10,106 nt of DNA from an uncultured Eubacteriales bacterium (GCA_900550585.1 URST01000072.1:1-10106); one strand, 5' to 3'; positions 1 through 7,924 are shown, numbered from the stretch's first letter. Program-made: numbers and translations. The notes: generated by a model from the sequence alone, not told the origin.

Positions 1-1526
<1,526 letters not shown>

Positions 1527-1541
1527 CTGTTCCAGCCCTCC

Positions 1542-3476
1542 TTAATAATCCAGATTCACGGCGTACTTGGCACGCTGCTCGATGAACTCCTTGCGGGGCT
1601 CCACCTTCTCGCCCATCAGGACGGTGAAGGTGGCGTCGGCCTTCACGGCGTCGTCCAGCGTGATGCGCCGCAGGGTACGGGTGGTGGGGTCCATGGTGGT
1701 CTCCCACAGCTCGTGGGGGTTCATCTCGCCCAGACCCTTGAACCGGCTGATGTCGATCTTTACATTGGGGTTGCCGCCCCGCAGCTCGGCGGAGATGGCG
1801 TCCCGCTCCTCCTCGCTGAAGGCCAGACGGGTGGTCTTGCCACGGGTCAGCTTGAACAGCGGCGGCACGGCGGAATAGACGTAGCCGTTTTCGATGAGGG
1901 GCCGCATGAAGCGGAAGAAGAACGTCAGCAGCAGCGTGCGGATATGGGCGCCGTCCACATCGGCATCGGCCATGATGATGATCTTGTGATAGCGCAGCTT
2001 ATTCTCGTCAAACTCCTCGCCGATACCGGCGCCCAGCGCCACGATGACGGGCTGCAGCTTGTCGTTGCCGTACACCTTGTCCACGCGGGCCTTCTCCACG
2101 TTGAGCATCTTTCCCCACAGGGGAAGAATGGCCTGGAACCGGCTGTCGCGTCCCTGGGTGGCGGAGCCGCCTGCGGAGTCGCCCTCCACGATGTACAGCT
2201 CCGTCAGCTCGGGGTTGTTCTCGTTGCATTCCCGCAGCTTGTCCGGCATGGCGGGGCCGCCCAGCACCGTCTTGCGGCGGATGGACTCCCGTGCCTTGCG
2301 GGCCGCCTCCCTGGCGCGGTTGGCGGTGAGAGCCTTGTCCAGAATGGTGCGGGCCACCACGGGATGCTCCTCCAGATACACCGCCAGCTGGTCGTTGACG
2401 ATGCCGTCCACCAGCGTGCGGATGTGGGCGTTGCCCAGCTTGGCCTTGGTCTGGCCCTCGAACTGGGCCTCCGTCAGCTTTACAGAGATCACGGCGGTGA
2501 TACCCTCCCGGACATCCTCACCGGAGACCTTGTCGCCCTCCTTGATCATGCCGTATTTCAGGCCGTAGGCGTTGAGCACGCGGGTCAGGGCCGCCTTGAA
2601 GCCCGTCTCGTGCATGCCGCCCTCCGGCGTGTGGATGTCGTTGGCGAAGGACACCAGCGTCTCGTTGTAGCCGTCGTTGTACTGCATGGCGATTTCCGCC
2701 GTGCTGTCCCCCTTGGCGCCGGAGAGGTAGATGACCTCCTCGTGCAGCGGGGTCTTGTTGCGGTTGATGAACGTGACGAACTCCCGGATGCCGCCTTCAT
2801 AGCACATGGCCTCGGACTGCTCCCTGCCGGTGCGGGCATCGGCGATGGTGATGCGCAGACCGGCGTTGAGAAACGCCTGCTCCCGCATGCGGGTGTGCAG
2901 CGTCTCGTAGTCGTACTCCAGCGTGTCGAACATCTCCGGATCCGGCTTGAACGTGACGGTGGTGCCGGTGCGGTCTGTGTCGCCCACTACCTGCATCTCC
3001 TGGGTGATATTGCCCCGGGAGAAGCGCATCTCGTAGATCCTGCCGTCCTTGTGGACCTGCACGGTCAGCCACTCGCTAAGGGCGTTGACCACGCTGGCGC
3101 CCACGCCGTGCAGGCCGCCGGACACCTTGTAGCCGCCGCCGCCGAACTTGCCGCCGGCGTGGAGCACGGTGAACACCACCTCCAGCGCGGGGCGGCCCGT
3201 CTGGGCCTGGATGTCCACGGGGATGCCGCGGCCGTTGTCGCTGACGGTGATGGTGTTGCCCTCGTTGATGGTCACATGGATATCGGTGCAGTAGCCGGCC
3301 AGCGCCTCGTCGATGGAGTTGTCCACGATCTCGTATACCAGATGGTGCAGGCCGCTGGCGCTGGTGGAGCCGATATACATGCCGGGCCTCTTGCGCACGG
3401 CCTCCAGCCCCTCCAGTACCTGTATTTCCGCCGCGTTGTACTCATTGGTCACGACGGTCTTTTCCAAATCTGCCAT
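1542..3476 (-). CDS. gyrB: DNA gyrase subunit B
   Basis: This is the ATPase and TOPRIM subunit of DNA gyrase, 644 residues, a normal length for Firmicutes (about 640). The N-terminal GHKL ATPase has catalytic Glu49 and Asn53 in YEIVDNSIDEA, Asp80 in SDNGRGIP, and the ATP lid GGGGYKVSGGLHGVG (112-126). The transducer domain carries the QTK loop (342-344). The TOPRIM domain has EGDSAGGSA (431-439) and the metal-binding DADVD (504-508). The C-terminus contains SRFKGLGEMNP. Residue 454 is Trp (LPLWGKMLNVEKAR) at the position of E. coli Lys447, where many Gram-positives have Arg. The start ATG at 3476 is 3 nt after the remB stop. Its site AAAGGAG lies just upstream, reaching into the remB 3' end. 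This indicates co-transcription with remB and recF upstream and gyrA downstream. Confidence 0.99.
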   Translation of the reverse strand: MADLEKTVVTNEYNAAEIQVLEGLEAVRKRPGMYIGSTSASGLHHLVYEIVDNSIDEALAGYCTDIHVTINEGNTITVSDNGRGIPVDIQAQTGRPALEVVFTVLHAGGKFGGGGYKVSGGLHGVGASVVNALSEWLTVQVHKDGRIYEMRFSRGNITQEMQVVGDTDRTGTTVTFKPDPEMFDTLEYDYETLHTRMREQAFLNAGLRITIADARTGREQSEAMCYEGGIREFVTFINRNKTPLHEEVIYLSGAKGDSTAEIAMQYNDGYNETLVSFANDIHTPEGGMHETGFKAALTRVLNAYGLKYGMIKEGDKVSGEDVREGITAVISVKLTEAQFEGQTKAKLGNAHIRTLVDGIVNDQLAVYLEEHPVVARTILDKALTANRAREAARKARESIRRKTVLGGPAMPDKLRECNENNPELTELYIVEGDSAGGSATQGRDSRFQAILPLWGKMLNVEKARVDKVYGNDKLQPVIVALGAGIGEEFDENKLRYHKIIIMADADVDGAHIRTLLLTFFFRFMRPLIENGYVYSAVPPLFKLTRGKTTRLAFSEEERDAISAELRGGNPNVKIDISRFKGLGEMNPHELWETTMDPTTRTLRRITLDDAVKADATFTVLMGEKVEPRKEFIEQRAKYAVNLDY

Positions 3477-3479
3477 ATG

Positions 3480-3743
3480 TTATTCTCCTTTCCCCTGAGC
3501 GCGCCTGAGCAGCGTCTGGGAATTCAGCTGGGATATATAGATGATCTGCCGGTGATAGGGGTGGTCGCACACCACGAAGGACTTTGGGATGTCCTCGCAG
3601 GCGGTCTGTACCACACTCTCCTCCTCCGCGGCATGCAGAAAGGCTCTTGTGATCTTGGAGGTGGACGTGTTGTCCAGATCGAAGATGCCGATGATGCGCT
3701 TGTCCTCCAGCATCACGTTCTGCCCGATGTGCAGGTACGCCAT
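3480..3743 (-). CDS. remB: RemB/YaaB-like DUF370 regulator
   Basis: This is a small 87-residue protein of the DUF370 (RemA/RemB, extracellular matrix regulatory) family. The recognisable pattern is an N-terminal MAYLHIGQNVMLEDKRIIGI followed by FDLDNTSTS, then IPKSFVVCD and a C-terminal YISQLNSQTLLRRA. In B. subtilis the relative remB (yaaB) sits at the same place between recF and gyrB, and RemA acts as a DNA-binding activator of matrix and osmoprotection genes. What this copy regulates cannot be read from the sequence. The ATG at 3743 shares one base with the recF stop (TGATG), with a good GGAGGTG site 5-11 nt before it inside recF. Translation is therefore coupled to recF. The assignment rests on both sequence pattern and position; the exact function is inference. 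Confidence 0.88.
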   Translation of the reverse strand: MAYLHIGQNVMLEDKRIIGIFDLDNTSTSKITRAFLHAAEEESVVQTACEDIPKSFVVCDHPYHRQIIYISQLNSQTLLRRAQGKGE

Positions 3744-4846
3744 CACAGCACCTCCCCGTCCCGGATATGGAATACCCGGCCCCGCAGCATGGTGTCCAGC
3801 CGGTCGTTCTCGCAGCAGGTGATGAACACCTGTCCGCCCCGTATCCGGTTGAGCACATATTCCTGCCGCCGGGGGTCCAGCTCGCTGAGCACGTCGTCCA
3901 GCAGCATCACCGGGTACTCCCCCGCGGCGTTTTTGTGTATCTCCCGCTCCGCCAGCTTCAGGCTCAGCGCCGCCGTCCGTACCTGTCCCTGTGAGCCGTA
4001 CTGCCGAGCGCTGCGGCCGTTGATAAGCACCTCCACATCGTCCTTGTGGGGGCCGGACAGGCAGAGCCGGCTGGCCCGCTCCGCCGCCAGATGGGTCTCC
4101 TGATGGCGCCGCAGCGCCTGATAGATGTCCTCCTGGGACGCAAAGGCGTTCTCCACGGTCCTGACGGTCTGGTAGGAGAGCGTCAGCTCCTCCCTGTCGC
4201 CGGAGCATTCCAGATGCGCCTGCCGGGCATATTCCGCCAGCGACGCGCAGAACCGCGCCCGGTAGCCGATGAGCACCGCGCCCACACGGCACAGCCGCTC
4301 GTTGAACTCCGGCAGCATCTCCAGCAGCTGCGGGTGCTCCTCGCTGTCCCGGAGGATGCGGGTCTTGTGCTCGTACAGCCGCCCGTATTCCGCCAGCGCC
4401 TCGGCATACCGGGGCCGCAGCTGGCACAGGGACAGATCCATGAACCGCCGCCGCTCCGCCGCGCCCGCCCGGATGAGGAACAGGTCCTCCGGGCAGAAGA
4501 ACACGGTGTGCAGCACGTCGGACAGCACCGCGTTGGTTTTGGCCGGCACGCCGTTGACCGTCATTTTCCGCCGTTTGCCGCGAAAGATCTGTATGTCCGT
4601 GGTGAACGTCCTCTCCCGGGACAGGAGCTGCGCCGTGACGGACGCCTCCTGCCGGTCAAAGCCGATCAGCTCCCGGTCGCCGTGGGCGCGGGGACTTTTT
4701 CCGCAGGACAGGTACACCATGGCCTCCAGCAGGTTGGTCTTGCCCTGGGCGTTCTCGCCGTAGATGACGTTGCAGCTCCCGTCAAAGTCCAGCGTCTGCC
4801 GCCGGTAGTTGCGCCAGCCGTCCAGCGTCAGCTTATCGATCCGCAT
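3743..4846 (-). CDS. recF: DNA replication and repair protein RecF
   Basis: RecF is an SMC-like ABC ATPase that, with RecO and RecR, helps load RecA at gapped or stalled replication forks. It is 367 residues, close to the 370 of B. subtilis. Motifs in order: N-terminal MRIDKLTLDGWRNY, Walker A GENAQGKT (30-37), ABC signature LSGPHKDD (263-270), YGSQGQ (283-288), Walker B VMLLDD (313-318) and D-loop SELD (321-324). The start at 4846 is chosen because homology begins exactly there. An upstream in-frame ATG at 4885 would add 13 non-conserved residues. Neither start has a clear ribosome site. The chosen start overlaps the yaaA 3' end by 14 nt, suggesting translation by coupling. The stop overlaps the remB start. 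Confidence 0.97.
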   Translation of the reverse strand: MRIDKLTLDGWRNYRRQTLDFDGSCNVIYGENAQGKTNLLEAMVYLSCGKSPRAHGDRELIGFDRQEASVTAQLLSRERTFTTDIQIFRGKRRKMTVNGVPAKTNAVLSDVLHTVFFCPEDLFLIRAGAAERRRFMDLSLCQLRPRYAEALAEYGRLYEHKTRILRDSEEHPQLLEMLPEFNERLCRVGAVLIGYRARFCASLAEYARQAHLECSGDREELTLSYQTVRTVENAFASQEDIYQALRRHQETHLAAERASRLCLSGPHKDDVEVLINGRSARQYGSQGQVRTAALSLKLAEREIHKNAAGEYPVMLLDDVLSELDPRRQEYVLNRIRGGQVFITCCENDRLDTMLRGRVFHIRDGEVL

Positions 4847-5051
4847 AGATGACCGCGTAGTGCTGTCCGTTGAAGCACACGTCATCGCCGGGGCGCAGCT
4901 TCTTGCCCCGCATGGTGCACACCTCGCCGTTGACCGTCACGTCACCCTCCTGGATGACGAGCTTGGCCTCGCCGCCGGTCTGCACCGCCGCAGCCAGCTT
5001 CAGCAGATCCTGCAGCTTGATATATTCCGTTGTGATACTGATCGTTTCCAT
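4833..5051 (-). CDS. yaaA: S4-domain RNA-binding protein YaaA
   Basis: This is a 72-residue protein that is almost entirely one S4 RNA-binding fold. Seen: an N-terminal helix region (IKLQDLLKLAAAVQTGGEAK, 11-30), then the S4 strand pattern V-x-E/Q-GDVTVNGEV (about 32-44), and RGKKLRPGD (49-57). In Firmicutes this family, here called yaaA after B. subtilis, sits invariably between dnaN and recF. It is thought to act in ribosome or RNA biology, but its precise target is not visible here. The ATG at 5051 follows the dnaN stop by 24 nt. A modest AAGGG lies about 12 nt upstream. The 3' end overlaps recF by 14 nt in another frame. Note that the unrelated E. coli yaaA (peroxide stress) shares only the name. 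Confidence 0.93.
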   Translation of the reverse strand: METISITTEYIKLQDLLKLAAAVQTGGEAKLVIQEGDVTVNGEVCTMRGKKLRPGDDVCFNGQHYAVIYADR

Positions 5052-5075
5052 ATCTGTATTGTACCCTTATTTTGT

Positions 5076-6188
5076 TTATTGTGCCTTCAATCTTACGGGA
5101 AGTACCATATAAAGGAACTCGTCCCCGCCGTCCACCGGCGTGATGATGCAGGGGGAGATGCCGGTATTCAGCTGCAGGTGCACCTTGTCCGCCGGAGCGT
5201 AGCGCAGGGCGTCCATGAGGTAGCGGTTGTTGAATCCGATCTCCAGCTGCTGGCCGTCGCCGCTGATGGGGCAGATGTCCTTGGCCTCGCCGTTGCCGGT
5301 GCGGGCGGAGAGATAGACGCGGTCGGCGTCGAACAGGCAGCGGACAGGGCTTTTCAGCTTCTCGCTGATGACCACGGACACGCGGTCCAGGCTCTCCAGC
5401 AGGGCCTTTGTCTCTACCTCCACGCAGATGGGGTTGTTTCTGGGGATGGCATTGCGGTAATCCAGGAACTCGCCCTCCAGCCGGCGGCAGATGAGCTGGG
5501 TATTCTCCACCTCAAACATCAGGTGCCGCTTACCCTGCACCACCGTCAGCAGCGCGTCGGTGTCGGCGCAGATCTTCTCCACCTCGTTGAGGGCGGCGCC
5601 GGGGGCCACAAAGCGAAACGCGCCGCCGTCGATGCGCTCCAGCGGCTCGCGGCGCAGCGCCAGACGGAAGCCGTCCACCGCCACCATGGTCAGGCCGGTG
5701 TCGCTGATCTCGAACAGCGCGCCGGTGTGGATGGGCCGGGACTCGTTGGTGGACACGGCAAAGCTGGTCTGGTTGATCATGGCCTTGATGGTCTTTTGCT
5801 GGATGGACACGGAAAACTCGTCGTCCACGGCGGGCAGCTCGGGATAGTCGTCGGCGGACAGGCCGGGCAGCTCAAAGCTGGCGTCGCCGCAGACCAGCTT
5901 CACCACATATTTCTCGTCGGCGGAGAACACCACGATATCGTCGGGCAGGCGGCGGATCATCTCGCCGAACAGCCGGGCGTTCAGAACGATGCGGCCCTCC
6001 TGATGGATCTCGGCGGCCACGGCGGTGCGGATACCGGTCTGCATATTGTAGCCGGACAGCGTCAGCTGGGTGTCGCCTTCCAGCAGTACGCCCTCCAGCG
6101 CGGGGATGGAGCTTTTGGCAGCCACGGCGCGGGACACGGTACTGACGGCCTGCTGGAGCAGTGTCTTTTCACAGGAAAATTTCAGCAT
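5076..6188 (-). CDS. dnaN: DNA polymerase III beta subunit (sliding clamp)
   Basis: DnaN is the ring-shaped processivity clamp that tethers DNA polymerase III and many repair proteins to DNA. It is 370 residues, a normal length for three tandem clamp domains. Seen: N-terminal MLKFSCEKTLLQQAVSTVSRAV, the typical IPALEGVLLE, an interdomain segment SFAVSTNESRPIHTGALFE, the MVAVDGFRLALRR stretch of domain 2, and a C-terminal FLYMVLPVRL that matches the conserved M-P-x-R-L end of the family. The start ATG at 6188 has an AAAGGA site about 11 nt upstream. The gene lies directly downstream of the oriC spacer. It may be read from the dnaA promoter through the spacer, from a local promoter, or both; no convincing local promoter was found. 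Confidence 0.98.
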   Translation of the reverse strand: MLKFSCEKTLLQQAVSTVSRAVAAKSSIPALEGVLLEGDTQLTLSGYNMQTGIRTAVAAEIHQEGRIVLNARLFGEMIRRLPDDIVVFSADEKYVVKLVCGDASFELPGLSADDYPELPAVDDEFSVSIQQKTIKAMINQTSFAVSTNESRPIHTGALFEISDTGLTMVAVDGFRLALRREPLERIDGGAFRFVAPGAALNEVEKICADTDALLTVVQGKRHLMFEVENTQLICRRLEGEFLDYRNAIPRNNPICVEVETKALLESLDRVSVVISEKLKSPVRCLFDADRVYLSARTGNGEAKDICPISGDGQQLEIGFNNRYLMDALRYAPADKVHLQLNTGISPCIITPVDGGDEFLYMVLPVRLKAQ

Positions 6189-6220
6189 CTCGATCTCGGT
6201 CCTTTCTTGTATTTGGCAGG

Positions 6221-6260
6221 CATATTTCTCAGAAACAAATCATAAACTAATCATTTTTTA
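6221..6260. other. AT-rich DNA unwinding element (DUE)
   Basis: This 40-nt segment contains only 8 G or C bases, against roughly 60% or more GC around it. It lies between the DnaA-box cluster and dnaN, immediately beyond the trinucleotide motif at 6259-6276. That is the expected place for first strand opening and helicase loading in a Firmicutes origin. Confidence 0.7.
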
Positions 6261-6276
6261 GTAACAGGAGTCGTAG
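6259..6276 (-). promoter_or_regulatory. Candidate DnaA-trio element
   Basis: Read on the minus strand from the nearest DnaA box towards the AT-rich stretch, the six triplets are CTA, CGA, CTC, CTG, TTA, CTA. On the opposite strand these read 3'-GAT, GCT, GAG, GAC, AAT, GAT. Four of six fit the published DnaA-trio consensus 3'-(G/A)A(T/G)-5'. The order DnaA box (6288-6296), GC-rich spacer (6277-6285), trios, AT-rich DNA matches the basal unwinding system described for B. subtilis. Confidence 0.6.
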
Positions 6277-6287
6277 GGGCTGCAGTT

Positions 6288-6296
6288 TGTGGAAAA
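6288..6296 (-). promoter_or_regulatory. DnaA box (TTTTCCACA, one mismatch)
   Basis: On the minus strand this reads TTTTCCACA, differing from TTATCCACA at position 3. It is the box closest to the trio and AT-rich element, and its orientation points towards them, so it is the best candidate for the box that anchors DnaA filament growth. Confidence 0.7.
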
Positions 6297-6327
6297 GCCT
6301 GTTTTTCCCTGTCATACCAAGGGTTTT

Positions 6328-6336
6328 CTTTCCACA
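6328..6336 (+). promoter_or_regulatory. Weak DnaA box (CTTTCCACA, two mismatches)
   Basis: This plus-strand 9-mer keeps the TNCCACA core and differs from consensus at positions 1 and 3. It would be doubtful alone but lies within the box cluster. Confidence 0.4.
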
Positions 6337-6360
6337 GCCATGCTGGAAACAGCCCCCTGC

Positions 6361-6369
6361 TTATCCACC
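6361..6369 (+). promoter_or_regulatory. DnaA box (TTATCCACC, one mismatch)
   Basis: This matches TTATCCACA except at the last base. It is in the same orientation as the perfect box, 27 nt start to start. Confidence 0.7.
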
Positions 6370-6387
6370 GTTTTTCTCTTTTTCCGG

Positions 6388-6396
6388 TTATCCACA
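6388..6396 (+). promoter_or_regulatory. Perfect consensus DnaA box (TTATCCACA)
   Basis: This is an exact match to the high-affinity DnaA recognition 9-mer, and the only perfect copy found in the non-coding parts of the window. It is the expected strong anchor for DnaA-ATP and DnaA-ADP. Confidence 0.88.
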
Positions 6397-6423
6397 GGTT
6401 TTCCCCGTGGATTTCACAGCGTT

Positions 6424-6432
6424 CGTGGAAAA
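6424..6432 (-). promoter_or_regulatory. Weak DnaA box (TTTTCCACG, two mismatches)
   Basis: On the minus strand this reads TTTTCCACG, differing at positions 3 and 9. It lies just 2 nt beyond the dnaA stop codon. A further degenerate copy (AAATCCACG, minus strand, 6406-6414) lies between it and the perfect box. Confidence 0.35.
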
Positions 6433-6434
6433 CC

Positions 6435-7751
6435 TCACCGCTTGTTGTTGATGTTGGTGGTGATCTCCTTGACCCGCTCGGCAAAGGCCGGGTCGGTCTG
6501 CATCTGCTGCTCCACCTTCTGCAGGGAGTGGAGGATGGTGGTGTGGTCGCGGTTGCTGAACTCCTTGCCGATGTCGTTCATGGGCAGGGCGTTCATCCGC
6601 CGGATCAGGTAAATGGCCACCTGACGGGCTGCCACAATGTCCCGGCCCCGGCTCTGGCCCCGGATGGTGTCCTCGTCCAGATGGTAGTACTTGGCCACAT
6701 AGCTGATGATGATCTTGGGCGAGGGCACGTACTCGTTGCTCTTGAGCAGCATGTCCCGGACAGCCCGGCCCACGGCCTCCTCGTCCACCTGGTCGCCCAG
6801 CAGGTCGCGGTAGGCCAGTATTTTATTGAGGGTGCCCTCCAGCTGCCGCACGTTGGAGGTCACGTTCTCCGCGATGTAGTCCGTCACCTCGTCGGGCAGC
6901 TTGACGCCCAGCGCCGCAGCCTTGTTCTGGATGATGGCCAGCCGCGTTTCAAAATCCGGCGGGGCAACATCCACCATCAGACCCCATTCGAACCGGGTGC
7001 GCAGGCGGTCCTCCAGCTGGGTCATCTCCCGGGGCGGCCGGTCGGAGGTCAGCACGATCTGCTTGCCGGACTCGTACAGGGTGTTGAAGGTGTGGAAGAA
7101 CTCCTCCTGGGTCTGGATCTTGCCGGCGATGAACTGGATATCGTCCACCAGCAGCACCGTGGCCTCCCGGTACTTCTCCCGGAACTCCGCGTTCCGGTTC
7201 TCCCGGATGGAGCTGACCAGCTCGTTGGTGAAGTCGTCGCCCTTGATGTAGACGATGCGGGCCTCGGGCCGGCGCTTCTTCACCAGATGGGCGATGGCGT
7301 ACAGCAAATGGGTCTTGCCCAGACCAGAATCGCCGTAGATGAACAGGGGGTTATAGCTCTCTGCCGGCTTCTCCGCCACGGATTTGGCGGCGGCGTAGGC
7401 CAGCTTGTTCTGCGGCCCCACCACATACGTCTCAAAGGTAAAGGCGTCGGAGTCGAACAGGTCGCCGGGCCGGTCGGGGGCCACGCCGTGATAGGCGGCC
7501 AGCTGCTGATCGTTGAGGATCTTGACCTCCATGTCCGTGGAGAAGATGTCCTTCAGCGCCGCCTTGATCTGGGGCAGGAACCGGGCCTCCACGGTGTTCT
7601 TTTTAAAGGCGTTGCTGCAGTGCAGCACCAGGGCCGAATCCTCCATGGTCACCACGGAGATCTCGTCGAACCAGGTCTTGATGGTGGTGTCGGACAGCTC
7701 GCCGCTGAGCCGGGCGAGGATGCTGTCCCACAGGTCTGACAGTGATTTCAA
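6435..7751 (-). CDS. dnaA: Chromosomal replication initiator protein DnaA (TTG start)
   Basis: DnaA is the AAA+ initiator that binds oriC boxes and opens the duplex; it also acts as a transcription factor. It is 438 residues (B. subtilis 446). Domain I spans about 1-80, followed by a short linker. The AAA+ domain has Walker A GDSGLGKT (140-147), Walker B LLVDDIQF (200-207) and the arginine finger in RTRFEWGL (R253). The C-terminal DNA-binding domain has the family signature FSNRDHTTILHSLQKVE (398-414), with SN where many DnaAs have GG. The start is TTG at 7751-7749: the sequence aligns from MKSLSDLWDSIL, AAAGGAG is placed 8 nt upstream, and the next in-frame Met is residue 36, far inside domain I. 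It is transcribed leftwards from a promoter at about 7821-7849. Confidence 0.98.
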   Translation of the reverse strand: MKSLSDLWDSILARLSGELSDTTIKTWFDEISVVTMEDSALVLHCSNAFKKNTVEARFLPQIKAALKDIFSTDMEVKILNDQQLAAYHGVAPDRPGDLFDSDAFTFETYVVGPQNKLAYAAAKSVAEKPAESYNPLFIYGDSGLGKTHLLYAIAHLVKKRRPEARIVYIKGDDFTNELVSSIRENRNAEFREKYREATVLLVDDIQFIAGKIQTQEEFFHTFNTLYESGKQIVLTSDRPPREMTQLEDRLRTRFEWGLMVDVAPPDFETRLAIIQNKAAALGVKLPDEVTDYIAENVTSNVRQLEGTLNKILAYRDLLGDQVDEEAVGRAVRDMLLKSNEYVPSPKIIISYVAKYYHLDEDTIRGQSRGRDIVAARQVAIYLIRRMNALPMNDIGKEFSNRDHTTILHSLQKVEQQMQTDPAFAERVKEITTNINNKR

Positions 7752-7791
7752 AGGAAGCGCTCCTTTCTTCTATCCTGTGTGTCTCGTCTCA

Positions 7792-7806
7792 TGCGCAAAG
7801 AGCGCA
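7792..7806 (-). other. Small stem-loop in dnaA 5' leader
   Basis: The dnaA transcript predicted from the nearby promoter begins about 7814. Within its first 25 nt it can form a 5-bp stem TGCGC/GCGCA with a TCTTT loop. It could stabilise the mRNA 5' end. No terminator-like T-run follows. Confidence 0.4.
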
Positions 7807-7820
7807 GAATATCCCGTTAC

Positions 7821-7849
7821 ATTATACCAGAACCGGTGGAAAAAGTCCA
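7821..7849 (-). promoter_or_regulatory. dnaA promoter (extended -10)
   Basis: On the minus strand the -10 is a perfect TATAAT (7826-7821), preceded by TGG, which makes an extended -10. A 17-nt spacer leads to TGGACT (7849-7844), a 4 of 6 match to TTGACA. Transcription would start near 7814, giving a leader of about 60 nt before the TTG start of dnaA. Confidence 0.78.
7835..7843 (-). promoter_or_regulatory. DnaA-box-like site inside dnaA promoter
   Basis: The minus strand reads TTTTCCACC, with two mismatches to TTATCCACA (positions 3 and 9). It occupies the spacer between the -35 and -10 of the dnaA promoter. Binding here would block RNA polymerase, which is how DnaA autoregulation works in other bacteria. 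The match is weak, so the role is inference. Confidence 0.4.
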
Positions 7850-7877
7850 TTACATATTCTAAATATAAAGCAGATTT

Positions 7878-7909
7878 CTTTTTGCCGCGGCGGCGCTTTT
7901 TGCGGCGGC
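7878..7909. repeat. Imperfect 18-nt tandem repeat (T-tract plus GCGGCGGC)
   Basis: CTTTTTGC occurs at 7878-7885 and again at 7896-7903. GCGGCGGC occurs at 7887-7894 and 7902-7909. GCCGCGGC at 7884-7891 is a perfect 8-nt palindrome. The unit lies between the divergent dnaA and rpmH promoters, about 15 nt upstream of the rpmH -35. It could be a protein-binding site or chance low-complexity GC sequence. Confidence 0.5.
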
Positions 7910-7924
7910 ATGGGGAATTTTATG

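Larger units (their letters stand above)
6189..6434. other. Probable chromosomal origin of replication (oriC), dnaA-dnaN spacer
   Basis: This 246-nt non-coding spacer carries a cluster of DnaA-box sequences between 6288 and 6432 and a sharply AT-rich stretch at 6221-6260 (8 G/C in 40 bases) inside an otherwise GC-rich locus. One box is a perfect TTATCCACA, two have one mismatch, and three are weaker. Position between dnaA and dnaN matches the unwinding half of the B. subtilis origin. Transcription diverges within this neighbourhood (dnaA side leftwards, rpmH side rightwards), which supports bidirectional replication starting here. Activity itself is inference from composition, boxes and synteny. 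Confidence 0.88.

Noticed and set aside
4809..6245. Long plus-strand frame opposite dnaN
   Set aside because: Same antisense artefact of high-GC coding sequence; it crosses dnaN and runs into the oriC spacer, with no ribosome site or recognisable domain.
6239..6267. Possible local dnaN promoter on the minus strand (TATGAT with CTGTTA at 17 nt)
   Set aside because: The -10 has one mismatch but the -35 matches only 3 of 6, and any AT-rich unwinding region will contain -10-like sequences. Not strong enough to annotate.
6406..6414. Further DnaA-box-like sequence AAATCCACG (minus strand)
   Set aside because: Three mismatches to TTATCCACA; mentioned with the neighbouring weak box but not supported as a separate site.
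6528..7739. Long plus-strand frame opposite dnaA
   Set aside because: It mirrors dnaA codons and has no conserved motifs; dnaA on the minus strand explains the region fully.
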